Of a stretch of 64,000 nucleotides of DNA, positions 17,635-25,519 are shown one piece after another. Made by a program: the position numbers and the translations under genes. Numbering within the stretch: position 1 is the first letter of the stretch; each line of letters starts with the position of its first letter. The stretch lies in assembly GCA_947496175.1 (NCBI GenBank), contig CANMBU010000001.1:558001-622000 (forward strand). The letters are read 5' to 3'. The notes under the pieces are model-generated. The model worked only from the letters and a program-made list of their open reading frames with translations, had not been told where the DNA came from and ran no database searches. Origin of the DNA: an uncultured Roseovarius sp. GTDB lineage: Bacteria; Pseudomonadota; Alphaproteobacteria; Rhodobacterales; Rhodobacteraceae.

Positions 17635-18669
17635 ATGGCGGCACAGAAAACCATTTTGAAAGCGCTCGCGGGCGAGGTTCAGGACACACCACCCATCTGG
17701 ATGATGCGCCAGGCCGGGCGCTACCTGCCCGAATACCGCGCCACTCGCGCCGAGGCCGGGGATTTCCTGTCGCTGTGCTACAATTCCGATCTGGCCACCG
17801 AAGTCACCCTGCAACCCATCCGCCGCTACGGGTTTGACGCCGCCATTCTCTTTGCCGACATCCTTCTGGTGCCGCAGGCTTTGGGCGCTGATCTATGGTT
17901 TGTCACGGGCGAAGGCCCGCGCCTCTCGACCATCACGCAGCAATCCGAGTTCGATGCCCTGAAAGGCGCCGACGACATTCACGACACGCTCAACCCCGTC
18001 TATCAAACGGTGCGCAACCTCGCATCCTCTCTGCCCTCCGAGACCACATTAATCGGCTTTGCCGGGGCTCCCTGGACTGTGGCCACTTACATGATCGCCG
18101 GGCGCGGCACACCGGATCAAGGCCCCGCTCATGCGCTCAAAGACGAAAACCGCCCGCTCTTTGAGGCCGTGATGAACCGGCTGACCGACGCCACAATCGT
18201 CTACCTCTCCGCACAGATCGAGGCCGGCGCAGAGGTGGTCAAAATCTTCGACAGCTGGGCCGGGTCGCTCAAAGGGCAAGACTTTGAGGATTTCGCGGTA
18301 GCCCCCACCAAACGCATCATCGCAGCACTCAAAGCCAAACATCCCTCCATCCCCATCATCGCCTTCCCCCGCGAAGGCGGCGACGGCTATATAGGTTTCC
18401 ACGAAAAAACCGGTGCCGACTGCGTCGCCATCGACAACTCCGTCAGCCCCGAATGGGCCGCAGAGCATGTGCAGGTGTCCGGCTGTGTGCAGGGCAACCT
18501 GGCCTCCTCCCATATGGTCACCGGCGGAGACGCCCTTGTGCGCGAAACCAAAGCCGTGGTGGAGGCCTTCCGCAAAGGCCCACATATCTTCAACCTGGGC
18601 CACGGCATCACACCGGATGCAGATCCTGAGAATGTACAGCTGATGATCGACACAGTGCGCGAGGCGTGA
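17635..18669 (+). CDS. hemE: Uroporphyrinogen decarboxylase
   Basis: A 344-residue cytosolic enzyme converting uroporphyrinogen III to coproporphyrinogen III. Marks seen: [16 protein letters not shown] at the N terminus (the substrate-binding arginines), [35 protein letters not shown], and [15 protein letters not shown] at the end. ATG at 17635 has GGGAG upstream and begins at the conserved N terminus; the frame itself opens at 17581. It is divergent from hemC and likely shares the PpsR-type operator between them. Confidence 0.97.
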   Translation: MAAQKTILKALAGEVQDTPPIWMMRQAGRYLPEYRATRAEAGDFLSLCYNSDLATEVTLQPIRRYGFDAAILFADILLVPQALGADLWFVTGEGPRLSTITQQSEFDALKGADDIHDTLNPVYQTVRNLASSLPSETTLIGFAGAPWTVATYMIAGRGTPDQGPAHALKDENRPLFEAVMNRLTDATIVYLSAQIEAGAEVVKIFDSWAGSLKGQDFEDFAVAPTKRIIAALKAKHPSIPIIAFPREGGDGYIGFHEKTGADCVAIDNSVSPEWAAEHVQVSGCVQGNLASSHMVTGGDALVRETKAVVEAFRKGPHIFNLGHGITPDADPENVQLMIDTVREA

Positions 18670-18792
18670 CTGTGCGGTTTTAGGTGACGTCTATGACCGC
18701 TCTGAGCCCAAACCTACCAATCACTTGACTATTTTGTGCCGCGAGATGGACAAAGGAACGTATTGATCAAATTAGTGTTGGAGGGAGCTCCA

Positions 18793-19461
18793 GTGAGATT
18801 GCCCGGTGTGGTCTTTGATATGGATGGCCTTCTGCTAGATACTGAGAGGGTTTGTCTGGACGCGTTCGTACAATCCAGACGAAACTATTCTTTGCCTGAT
18901 AACCCCGAAGTTTTTCTGCAGTGTGTTGGACTTCGTGGGGAAGCGTGTTCCAAGATCATTTCAGAAAGCCTGGACAACAAAATCAGTCTCAATGATTTCA
19001 ATAGGGAATGGGACAAGCGAATAACATCGGCCCTGAACAAGAATGTCCCTGTTAAGCCTGGAGCGTTGGAACTGCTTAAAATCTTGAAGAAAAACGGGCA
19101 TTCCCTTGCAGTAGCGACGTCCACTCGATCAGCGACAGCCACGGACCAGCTAGATGCGTCTCAACTTCTCAAATACTTCGATTGCATTGTGGGTGGTGAA
19201 CAAGTTTCAAACCCTAAGCCAGACCCAGAACCGTATCATAAAGCAGCCGCATCAATCGGATGTGAGGCTAATCAATGCATTGTTTTCGAAGACAGTGAAA
19301 CAGGAGTACGCGCTGCGATCGCATCTGGTGCCAGAACAGTTCAAGTGCCTGATTTGATTGCACCCTCTAATGAAGTTAAAGCCATGGGGCACCTGATCGT
19401 TTCCAATCTGATCGAGGGAGCCATCTCTGTAGGTTTGATCGAAGATAAGGACCTAAACTGA
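18793..19461 (+). CDS. HAD-family phosphatase (beta-phosphoglucomutase-like)
   Basis: About 222 residues of the HAD superfamily, subfamily I with a helical cap. Motif I is FDMDGLLLDTE with the nucleophile and acid aspartates; motif II is VATSTRS; the motif III lysine is in SNPKPDPEPY; motif IV is VFEDSETGV. Such enzymes hydrolyse or transfer sugar phosphates; substrate unknown. GTG at 18793 follows GGAGGG and starts just before the conserved PGVVFDMDG, so it is preferred over the frame start at 18736. The gene is clearly richer in A/T than hemE before it, as is the next gene, hinting at acquisition. Confidence 0.85.
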   Translation: MRLPGVVFDMDGLLLDTERVCLDAFVQSRRNYSLPDNPEVFLQCVGLRGEACSKIISESLDNKISLNDFNREWDKRITSALNKNVPVKPGALELLKILKKNGHSLAVATSTRSATATDQLDASQLLKYFDCIVGGEQVSNPKPDPEPYHKAAASIGCEANQCIVFEDSETGVRAAIASGARTVQVPDLIAPSNEVKAMGHLIVSNLIEGAISVGLIEDKDLN

Positions 19462-19608
19462 ACGGCAGTAAAGTCCGCTTAGCCGACCTTGGCACTCCAA
19501 AAAATTGCTGATTTTCCCGACCGAAACTATCAGATTACCGCTTCGAGCCCAGAGTGGCGGATGCTGCACAGTGCATGAATGTCTGCTGTTGAGCGCCTGG
19601 AGGGAATA

Positions 19609-19719
19609 ATGTTCACTATGCTTGGAATTAGTCTATCAGAATTGAGCGCGTTTAAATGCAGTGGATACTTCAGGATTTTGAAGACACTCGGAAAATGGCC
19701 GATGCACTTGATCGGCTAG
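19609..19719 (+). other. Short leader-like ORF overlapping the ATP-grasp start
   Basis: ATG at 19609 has an excellent upstream GGAGGGAATA and opens a 36-codon frame (begins MFTMLGISLSEL) that runs 64 bases into the ATP-grasp gene in another frame. The ATP-grasp start at 19656 lacks its own ribosome site, so this could be a leader for coupled translation. No similarity recognised. Confidence 0.35.
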
Positions 19720-20453
19720 AGATTCCGTACAGTTGGCACAAAGTCGTTCCATTTGTTGGCGAACTAACACCGGCTCCGACTATCAACGATCCGAACGCTG
19801 TGGTCATGTTCGGCTCATATACCTTATGGCGATATGCACAGGCGAACGACCTTAAGCCGGGCGTCTTCAGGATTAAGCCTTTTGTCCATGAGAAGGCGTG
19901 GCACCCGTTCCTTCTCAACGGCGCGGACGCAATTTTCTTGACGCTGAGAGACGTTCCGGAGCGACTTCCAAATGACGGAAAAAGCTGGTTTTTTCGCCCA
20001 GTAGAAGACAGCAAGGAAGAGCCGGGACAGGTAAAGACTACTGGTGAAATCATTGACTTAGCCAAAAAGGTACTCGCTCTGGAAGAGCACGAGACACCTA
20101 AGGGGTCACTTCGTCACGATACAGAACTGATGTTCACGAAGCCAGTTCGCATTCACAAAGAATGGCGACTATGGGTGGTCAGAGGCGAGATTGTCACCTT
20201 CTCTCTCTACAAAGAGGGATCGCGTGTCTTGTATCGACACGAGATTGATGAGGATGCTTTAGAGTTCGCTAAAGGGTTGTTGTTGGCGAACCCGGACTAT
20301 TCTCCCGCTTACGTCATCGACATTTGTCGCACAGACGTTGGACTTAAGATGCTCGAAACGAATTGCATCAATGCTGCTGGTTTCTATGAGGCAGACCTAA
20401 TGAAACTGGTGTCCTCAATCGACGAGTTTTCGGACATCCAAATTGACAGCTGA
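19656..20453 (+). CDS. ATP-grasp-like protein (DUF4343/R2K type)
   Basis: A 265-residue protein with the pattern of the small ATP-grasp proteins called R2K/DUF4343. The N terminus alternates strand and helix (WILQDFEDTRKMADALDRL). The middle has SWFFRPVEDSKEEPGQV, where family members place ATP-binding basic residues, then VRIHKEWRLWVVRGEIV. The end has YVIDICRTDVGLKMLETN, supplying acidic and Asn metal ligands. Members would ligate an amine to a carboxylate; they occur in phage and in scattered bacteria, and substrates are unknown. The gene is A/T-rich like its neighbour and no partner gene suggests a pathway. Confidence 0.6.
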   Translation: MQWILQDFEDTRKMADALDRLEIPYSWHKVVPFVGELTPAPTINDPNAVVMFGSYTLWRYAQANDLKPGVFRIKPFVHEKAWHPFLLNGADAIFLTLRDVPERLPNDGKSWFFRPVEDSKEEPGQVKTTGEIIDLAKKVLALEEHETPKGSLRHDTELMFTKPVRIHKEWRLWVVRGEIVTFSLYKEGSRVLYRHEIDEDALEFAKGLLLANPDYSPAYVIDICRTDVGLKMLETNCINAAGFYEADLMKLVSSIDEFSDIQIDS

Positions 20454-20608
20454 CATTTGCGCAACCGCAGTGAATTGACACATTGTCCACATAGCCGCCA
20501 CCAGATCATGACGACATAACGTTTCCACTACATCAACCTAAAGCGCTGCGCCTTCAACCTGAGACCTCAGCGAAAGGCGAAACGCGTGCAACGATTGAGT
20601 TTCGCGCG

Positions 20609-20650
20609 GCGTTTCGCGATCATCTGCGTCACAGGTTCATCGCGAAACGC
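20609..20650. repeat. 12-bp inverted repeat, 18-base spacer
   Basis: GCGTTTCGCGAT (20609-20620) and ATCGCGAAACGC (20639-20650) are perfect inverse copies. Each arm contains TTCGCGAA-like symmetry, and a related GGCGAAACGCG lies at 20577-20587. No T run follows, so it is more likely a protein site than a terminator. Confidence 0.65.
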
Positions 20651-20785
20651 TTTGACAGACAGAAATCCTCAAACACAGACACTCGGCACGGATCGAGACA
20701 CGAATGAGCAACGGGTCTCACAGCCTCCCTCAAACATCTTAAGAAACTCTTCACCCCACCGCACGCCACAGTAACCCGGCCCTCT

Positions 20786-20870
20786 ACCGACACCTGCACC
20801 GACGCAATACCGACGTTTTACCGACGTGATACCGACGCAACAAATCCCTTGTTTTTCAGGCATTAACCCT
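20786..20870. repeat. Phased 11-bp repeat array, copy 1, with conserved tail
   Basis: ACCGAC occurs at 20786, 20798, 20809, 20820 and 20831, i.e. at steps of 12, 11, 11 and 11 bases. It is followed by the tail CAAATCCCTTGTTTTTCAGG, then CATTAACCCT (20841-20870). A second copy with the same layout is at 44746-44826. The array ends about 110 bases before the dddP start codon. Confidence 0.75.
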
Positions 20871-20977
20871 CGGTTCGCGGCCCTCACGGCGGAATCTGGC
20901 AAAATCCATGTCGCAATCAGACGGGCGAGGCCCCTTTGCAACGGTCCAACCTGACCGCAACGGAGGAGGCACGGCCC

Positions 20978-22321
20978 ATGAACACGCATTACCGCGACAC
21001 TCGCAAGATCGACCCCACACGCGGTGCCACGCTTGGGGACAACACCCCCAATGATGCCGACCGAATTGAGATTGGCCCCACCCAACTGGCCTTCCGGGAA
21101 TGGGAGGCGGCGGGCCTGCAACTGCCAGACTTGCAAGCCATGCGCCGCCACCGTTGGGAGCGTCTAACGAAGTTCATCCAGGATCGCGACTATGCCGGTC
21201 TTCTGGTCTTTGACCCACTTAATATCCGCTATGCCTCTGACAGCACAAACATGCAGCTGTGGAACACCCATAACCCGTTTCGGGCTCTGCTGGTCTGCGC
21301 CGATGGCTACATGGTGATCTGGGATTACAAGAACTCGCCTTTCCTCAGCACGTTCAACCCCTTAGTGCGTGAACAACGCTCTGGCGCCGATCTCTTTTAC
21401 TTTGACCGTGGGGACAAGGTCGATGTGGCCGCAGATGTATTTTCCAATGAGGTTCGTGTGCTCCTCGAAGAGCACGCCCCCGGCAACAAGCGCCTTGCCG
21501 TGGATAAGGTCATGCTGCACGGCTTGCGCGCGCTTGAGGCGCAGGGATTTGAAATCATGGAAGGCGAAGAGCTCACCGAAAAATGCCGTGCTGTGAAAGG
21601 CCCGGATGAAATCCTCGCCATGCGTTGTGCCAGCCATGCCTGCGAGACGGCTGTCGCGGAAATGGAACGTTTCGCGCGCGAAACAGTGCCGCTTGGCAAC
21701 ACGTCGGAGGATGACATCTGGGCCGTGCTGCATGCCGAGAACATCCGGCGCGGCGGCGAATGGATCGAAACCCGCCTTCTCGCCTCAGGCCCCCGCACCA
21801 ACCCCTGGTTCCAGGAATGCGGACCGCGTATCGCCCAGAACAACGAAATCATTTCCTTTGATACAGACCTCGTCGGCAGCTACGGCATTTGCGTGGATAT
21901 CTCCCGCAGCTGGTGGATCGGCGACCAAAGACCGCGTCCCGACATGATTTACGCTATGCAGCACGCGCATGAGCACATCATGACCAATATGGAAATGCTC
22001 AAACCCGGCGTCACAATCCCTGAGCTGACGGCCAACACCCATGTTCTGGATGACAAGTTCCAGAAACAGAAATACGGCTGCCTGATGCATGGTGTGGGGC
22101 TTTGCGATGAATGGCCGCTTGTGGCTTATCCTGACAAGGCCGTTGAAGGTGCCTTCGACTACGCGCTGGAGCCCGGCATGACCCTTTGTGTGGAAGTGCT
22201 CGCAGGTGAAGTTGGCGGAGATTTCTCCATCAAGCTCGAAGATCAGGTGCTGATCACCGAAGACGGGTATGAAAATCTGACGAAATACCCGTTTGACCCC
22301 GCGCTCATGGGCCTGACCTAA
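20978..22321 (+). CDS. dddP: DMSP lyase DddP (M24 peptidase-fold enzyme)
   Basis: A 447-residue protein on the M24 metallopeptidase (pita-bread) fold that matches DddP, which cleaves dimethylsulfoniopropionate to dimethyl sulfide and acrylate. The N terminus (TRKIDPTRGATLGD, EIGPTQLAF) and NIRYASDSTNMQLWNTHNPF are as I recall for Roseobacter DddP. Numbered from ATG 20978, the metal ligands D295, D297, D307, H371, E406 and E421 and the catalytic D377 (HGVGLCDEWP) all fall at the positions I remember for characterised DddP. GGAGGAGG precedes the start. A hydrolase-OsmC fusion gene follows on the same strand; no acrylate-use genes are adjacent. Confidence 0.92.
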   Translation: MNTHYRDTRKIDPTRGATLGDNTPNDADRIEIGPTQLAFREWEAAGLQLPDLQAMRRHRWERLTKFIQDRDYAGLLVFDPLNIRYASDSTNMQLWNTHNPFRALLVCADGYMVIWDYKNSPFLSTFNPLVREQRSGADLFYFDRGDKVDVAADVFSNEVRVLLEEHAPGNKRLAVDKVMLHGLRALEAQGFEIMEGEELTEKCRAVKGPDEILAMRCASHACETAVAEMERFARETVPLGNTSEDDIWAVLHAENIRRGGEWIETRLLASGPRTNPWFQECGPRIAQNNEIISFDTDLVGSYGICVDISRSWWIGDQRPRPDMIYAMQHAHEHIMTNMEMLKPGVTIPELTANTHVLDDKFQKQKYGCLMHGVGLCDEWPLVAYPDKAVEGAFDYALEPGMTLCVEVLAGEVGGDFSIKLEDQVLITEDGYENLTKYPFDPALMGLT

Positions 22322-22457
22322 GACTCTGATCTTCCGCCCAAGTGTTTCAGAATCGGCCCGGACTCTCACCTTGCCGTGACACTGGTGCGACTCTACTGGC
22401 GAAACTGTGGGCGGCTTCCTACCCTTTGTGGCAACACCAAAGAAAGGAGGCACCCGC

Positions 22458-23669
22458 GTGCCGACCGAGAAATTCACCTTTCGGGGCCATGCCGGGCACG
22501 AGCTTGCTGCGCGGCTGGATCTGCCCGAGGGGCCACATTTGGCGACTGCGCTTTTTGCGCATTGCTTTACCTGTTCCAAAGATATCCCTGCGGCCCGGCG
22601 CATTTCGGCGCGGCTTGCTGGGCTTGGCATCGCCGTGTTGCGGTTTGACTTCACCGGTTTAGGTCACTCCAAGGGCGAGTTTGAAAACACGTCCTTTCGC
22701 AGCAACATTCAGGATCTGATTCTCGCTGCCGAAGCGCTGGGCGCCAAAGGCATGGCTCCAAACCTGCTCATCGGACACAGCCTCGGTGGGGCTGCTGTTT
22801 TAGGGGCTGCACGCCAGATTGACAGCGTCCGCGCTGTTGTCACCATCGGCGCCCCCTTTGATCCCGAACATGTCACGCACAATTTTGGCGGCGCATTGGC
22901 CGAGATTGAAACCCAAGGCGCAGCAGAGGTTGTGCTGGGCGGGCGACCTGTGAAGATCGGCAAGGGCTTTGTCGAAAACGTCCGTTTCGAAAAGCTGGAA
23001 GAGGACATCGCGCAACTCAAACGTGCGCTGCTTGTCCTGCATGCCCCACATGACAAAATCGTCGGTGTGGAAAACGCCGCACATATTTTTACAACCGCGA
23101 AACACCCCAAAAGTTTTGTGACGCTGGACAATGCCGATCACCTGATCACAGACCCTTGTGATGCCGAATACGCCGCCGAAGTGATTGTGACCTGGGCCAA
23201 GCGGTACTTGAATTTCCGCATTCCGGCGCCTCCCCCCGGAGCGCCCGAAGGTGTTCTTCGTGTGAGCGAAGCAGACCCAGAAGGATTTCTGCAAGACATC
23301 AATGTCGGAGCCAAACATCACCTCGTTGCGGATGAACCCGAAGCCTATGGCGGCACGGACCGAGGCCTGTCTCCTTACGGCTTTCTGGCTGCCGGATTAG
23401 GGGCGTGCACCTCTATGACGATCCGTATGTACGCACGTCGGAAAGCTTGGCCCTTGGATCATGTAAGCGTCGATGTCACGCATCACAAAGTGCATGCTCA
23501 GGATGCCGATGCCCCAAGCGACGAAAAGATTGATCAGTTCACCCGCGTGATCCGCCTGACTGGTAAACTATCGGCGGAACAACGCGACAAGCTGATGGAA
23601 ATTGCTGACAAATGTCCCGTGCACCGCACGCTTGAGCGCAGCTCTGAAATCATAACAAAGGCCGAGTAA
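22458..23669 (+). CDS. Bifunctional alpha/beta-hydrolase / OsmC-family protein
   Basis: A 403-residue fusion. Residues 1-250 form an alpha/beta-hydrolase: ALFAHCFTCSKD, LRFDFTGLGHSKG, nucleophile Ser in GHSLGGAAVLG, then HAPHDKIV and NADHLI for acid and base. Residues 260-403 form an OsmC/Ohr peroxidase-like domain with its two reactive cysteines in GLGACTSMTIRMYA and ADKCPVHRTLE. Fusions of this type are widespread in proteobacteria; the physiological substrate is not established. GTG at 22458 follows AAAGGAGG and is preferred over the frame start at 22407. It lies about 135 bases past dddP, so co-transcription is possible but not shown. Confidence 0.85.
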   Translation: MPTEKFTFRGHAGHELAARLDLPEGPHLATALFAHCFTCSKDIPAARRISARLAGLGIAVLRFDFTGLGHSKGEFENTSFRSNIQDLILAAEALGAKGMAPNLLIGHSLGGAAVLGAARQIDSVRAVVTIGAPFDPEHVTHNFGGALAEIETQGAAEVVLGGRPVKIGKGFVENVRFEKLEEDIAQLKRALLVLHAPHDKIVGVENAAHIFTTAKHPKSFVTLDNADHLITDPCDAEYAAEVIVTWAKRYLNFRIPAPPPGAPEGVLRVSEADPEGFLQDINVGAKHHLVADEPEAYGGTDRGLSPYGFLAAGLGACTSMTIRMYARRKAWPLDHVSVDVTHHKVHAQDADAPSDEKIDQFTRVIRLTGKLSAEQRDKLMEIADKCPVHRTLERSSEIITKAE

Positions 23670-23676
23670 TCTCGAC

Positions 23677-24048
23677 TCAAACGTGGCTGCCGTAATGCTC
23701 AACCATCGCAGTCAGATCATCAGGCGGCGTGTCAGCCTGCAGATAGGCGCAGACATTCGGGCAGAGCGAGAACACCGAACCGTCGGAGAAAAACGATGTG
23801 TCGGTGACAAAGATCACACGAGTCTCAGGATTGCGAATGCTGGCCAGATCGGAAATGGCCAGAGCGCTACTGCCCCTTAAGACAAGATTAAGGATTACGA
23901 CATCATATGAACGTTCGGCCAGCGCCGAAATCGCGCCGCCTTGGTCTGATTCAAGGCGAACTTTGATTCCTTGACGCTCTAAATGGCGTTGCCACACCTG
24001 CCCCAAAGACAGGTTTGTTTCTACGATCAAAACACGCAAGGGACCCAC
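23677..24048 (-). CDS. CheY-like pseudo-receiver protein
   Basis: A 123-residue single receiver domain. The fold pattern is plain: RVLIVETN at strand 1, YDVVILNLVLRG at strand 3, TRVIFVTDT at strand 4 and VCAYLQAD at strand 5. Key residues are changed: the strand-1 acidic pair is E10-T11, the phospho-acceptor aspartate is N54, and the strand-5 lysine is absent; T82 remains. It should therefore not be phosphorylated in the usual way and probably works through protein contacts. A CtrA-type site (24106-24120) lies 58 bases upstream of its start codon. Stand-alone gene on the minus strand. Confidence 0.75.
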   Translation of the reverse strand: MGPLRVLIVETNLSLGQVWQRHLERQGIKVRLESDQGGAISALAERSYDVVILNLVLRGSSALAISDLASIRNPETRVIFVTDTSFFSDGSVFSLCPNVCAYLQADTPPDDLTAMVEHYGSHV

Positions 24049-24105
24049 CCGAAGTTAACGATCTAAAATTTTCGTAAATCGCGCTTCAGGGATGCTCCTC
24101 AAACC

Positions 24106-24120
24106 TTAACAAATGGTTAA
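24106..24120. promoter_or_regulatory. CtrA-type site TTAA-N7-TTAA
   Basis: TTAA (24106-24109), seven bases, TTAA (24117-24120) matches the full alphaproteobacterial CtrA consensus. It stands between the pseudo-receiver gene (minus) and the DUF1636 gene (plus), nearer to the former. Confidence 0.5.
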
Positions 24121-24212
24121 TTTCGGTGTTCACATTCCCGATAGGCTTGATCCTGCTTGTTTTCGGTGCAGGTTTCGGTTTCAACACGATTCTGCACTGG
24201 AAAGGCCTGCTG

Positions 24213-24590
24213 ATGACCACTTTCATAACCATTTGCGACACCTGCAAACGCGAGGACTGGGACGAAACCAGGAATGACCAAACCCACGGCGAAGCGCTGG
24301 CAGAACTGGTTGAGACACACGCGCAGGGGCGCAATGTCGAAACCCGCCGGGTCTCCTGTCTGATGGGGTGTAGCCATGGCTGCAACATTGCCATCCAGGC
24401 CGAGGGCAAGCTTGCCTATACTCTGGGTCGGTTTGAACCCAACGCAGAGGACGCAGCGGCCATCGTTGACTACGCGGAGCTGCACGCCCAAAGCGAAAGC
24501 GGCCAGGTGCCGTTCAAACAATGGCCACAGGGTGTCAAAGGGCATTTCGTCACCCGCATCCCGCCCCTGCCCGGCGGCGGCAAAGCCTGA
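24213..24590 (+). CDS. DUF1636 family protein (cysteine-rich), cobalamin locus
   Basis: A 125-residue protein with cysteines in ICDTCKRED and SCLMGCSHGCN, the pattern of DUF1636, a small thioredoxin-like-ferredoxin-related family often found among cobalamin genes. It may bind metal or an Fe-S cluster; function unproven. ATG at 24213 is preceded by GGAAAGG and starts next to the conserved TFITICDTC; the longer frame from 24126 would add a hydrophobic leader but lacks support. The stop overlaps the cobC start (TGATG), so the three genes to 26427 form an operon. A second family member is at 35467-35799. Confidence 0.78.
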   Translation: MTTFITICDTCKREDWDETRNDQTHGEALAELVETHAQGRNVETRRVSCLMGCSHGCNIAIQAEGKLAYTLGRFEPNAEDAAAIVDYAELHAQSESGQVPFKQWPQGVKGHFVTRIPPLPGGGKA

Positions 24591-25519
24591 TGAGCAAACC
24601 GGCGCGAGACCACGGTGGCGGACTTGATGCCGCCATTGAGCGCTATGGCGGCACACGTGCGGACTGGGTGGATCTGAGCACTGGTATCAACCCTGTGCCT
24701 TATCCGATTGGTGACATTGGCACCGAGGCATGGACGGCTCTTCCAGACCGCGCGGCACAAACACGGTTAGAGCAAGCCGCGCGCAAGGTCTGGTCCGTGC
24801 CTGATAGTTGGGCCGTACTCGCCGCGCCCGGCGCCTCTGCACTGATTGCCAGATTGCCCAGCCTTTGGCCCAAAGGGCGCGTCGACATCTCTGCCCCCAC
24901 TTACAATGAACACGCAGCTGCCTTTGCCGCACATGGGTGGGACATCGACCCGGAGAACTCAAACGCACGTGTTCTCGTACACCCCAACAATCCCACTGGT
25001 CATCTTTACAGTGCGAAAGACCTGACCGCTCCGATCACCATCATCGACGAAAGCTTCTGCGACGTTGCACCTGCACAATCGTTGTTACCTGAGTGCCGCG
25101 AACCTGGTCGCATTGTTCTGAAAAGCTTTGGTAAATTCTGGGGGCTGGCGGGTTTGCGCCTTGGATTTGCCATTGGCCACCCTGACACCCTGGCCCCTCT
25201 GTCAGACCTGCTCGGTCCCTGGCCTGTCTCAGGCCCTGCGCTCGGAATTGGCGCAAGAGCCCTCGAAGATCACAGCTGGGCCACCAAAACACGGGCAAGG
25301 TTGGCAGAGGACGCCACGAGATTGGACGCCGTGGTCGCTTGGCCGTTGATCGGAGGAACCAGTCTCTTTCGAACCTATGAAGTGCCAGATGCAGCGGCGA
25401 TGCAGGAAAAGCTGGCGCAGAACCATGTCTGGTCGCGCATCTTCCCCTACTCGAAAACCTGGCTGCGCCTTGGCCTTCCTGCCCCGCACCAATGGGATCA
25501 ACTTGAGGCAGCGCTTTGA
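24590..25519 (+). CDS. cobC: Threonine-phosphate decarboxylase / CobC aminotransferase-fold protein
   Basis: A 309-residue PLP enzyme of aminotransferase class I/II fold. Marks are DLSTGINPVPYPI at the N terminus, VHPNNPTGHLY, IIDESFCDVAP and the PLP lysine in LKSFGKFWGLAGLRLGF. It would make (R)-1-amino-2-propanol O-phosphate from threonine phosphate for the nucleotide loop of cobalamin. The symbol follows the Pseudomonas denitrificans scheme, in which CobC is the homologue of Salmonella CobD. It overlaps the preceding DUF1636 stop by one base and the next gene by 4 bases. Confidence 0.9.
   Translation: MSKPARDHGGGLDAAIERYGGTRADWVDLSTGINPVPYPIGDIGTEAWTALPDRAAQTRLEQAARKVWSVPDSWAVLAAPGASALIARLPSLWPKGRVDISAPTYNEHAAAFAAHGWDIDPENSNARVLVHPNNPTGHLYSAKDLTAPITIIDESFCDVAPAQSLLPECREPGRIVLKSFGKFWGLAGLRLGFAIGHPDTLAPLSDLLGPWPVSGPALGIGARALEDHSWATKTRARLAEDATRLDAVVAWPLIGGTSLFRTYEVPDAAAMQEKLAQNHVWSRIFPYSKTWLRLGLPAPHQWDQLEAAL

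Larger units (their letters stand above)
20454..20977. other. Intergenic region before dddP holding two repeat structures
   Basis: 524 bases without a supported gene. It holds a 12-bp inverted repeat (20609-20650), several further GCGAAACGC-like copies around 20570-20586, the five-unit 11-bp array (20786-20840) with its tail, and the dddP ribosome site GGAGGAGG. Open frames here are short and unlike any family. Confidence 0.6.

Noticed and set aside
19462..19655. Possible decayed repeat shared with 42180-42260 and 44430-44640
   Set aside because: Only short words such as GATGCTGC and GAGCC recur; similarity is too weak to call a repeat family by eye.
24126..24212. N-terminal hydrophobic extension of the DUF1636 gene, or a second B12 riboswitch (TTTTCGGTGC)
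   Set aside because: The start at 24213 has the ribosome site and the conserved N terminus; the leader lacks the B12 box and the rest of the aptamer.
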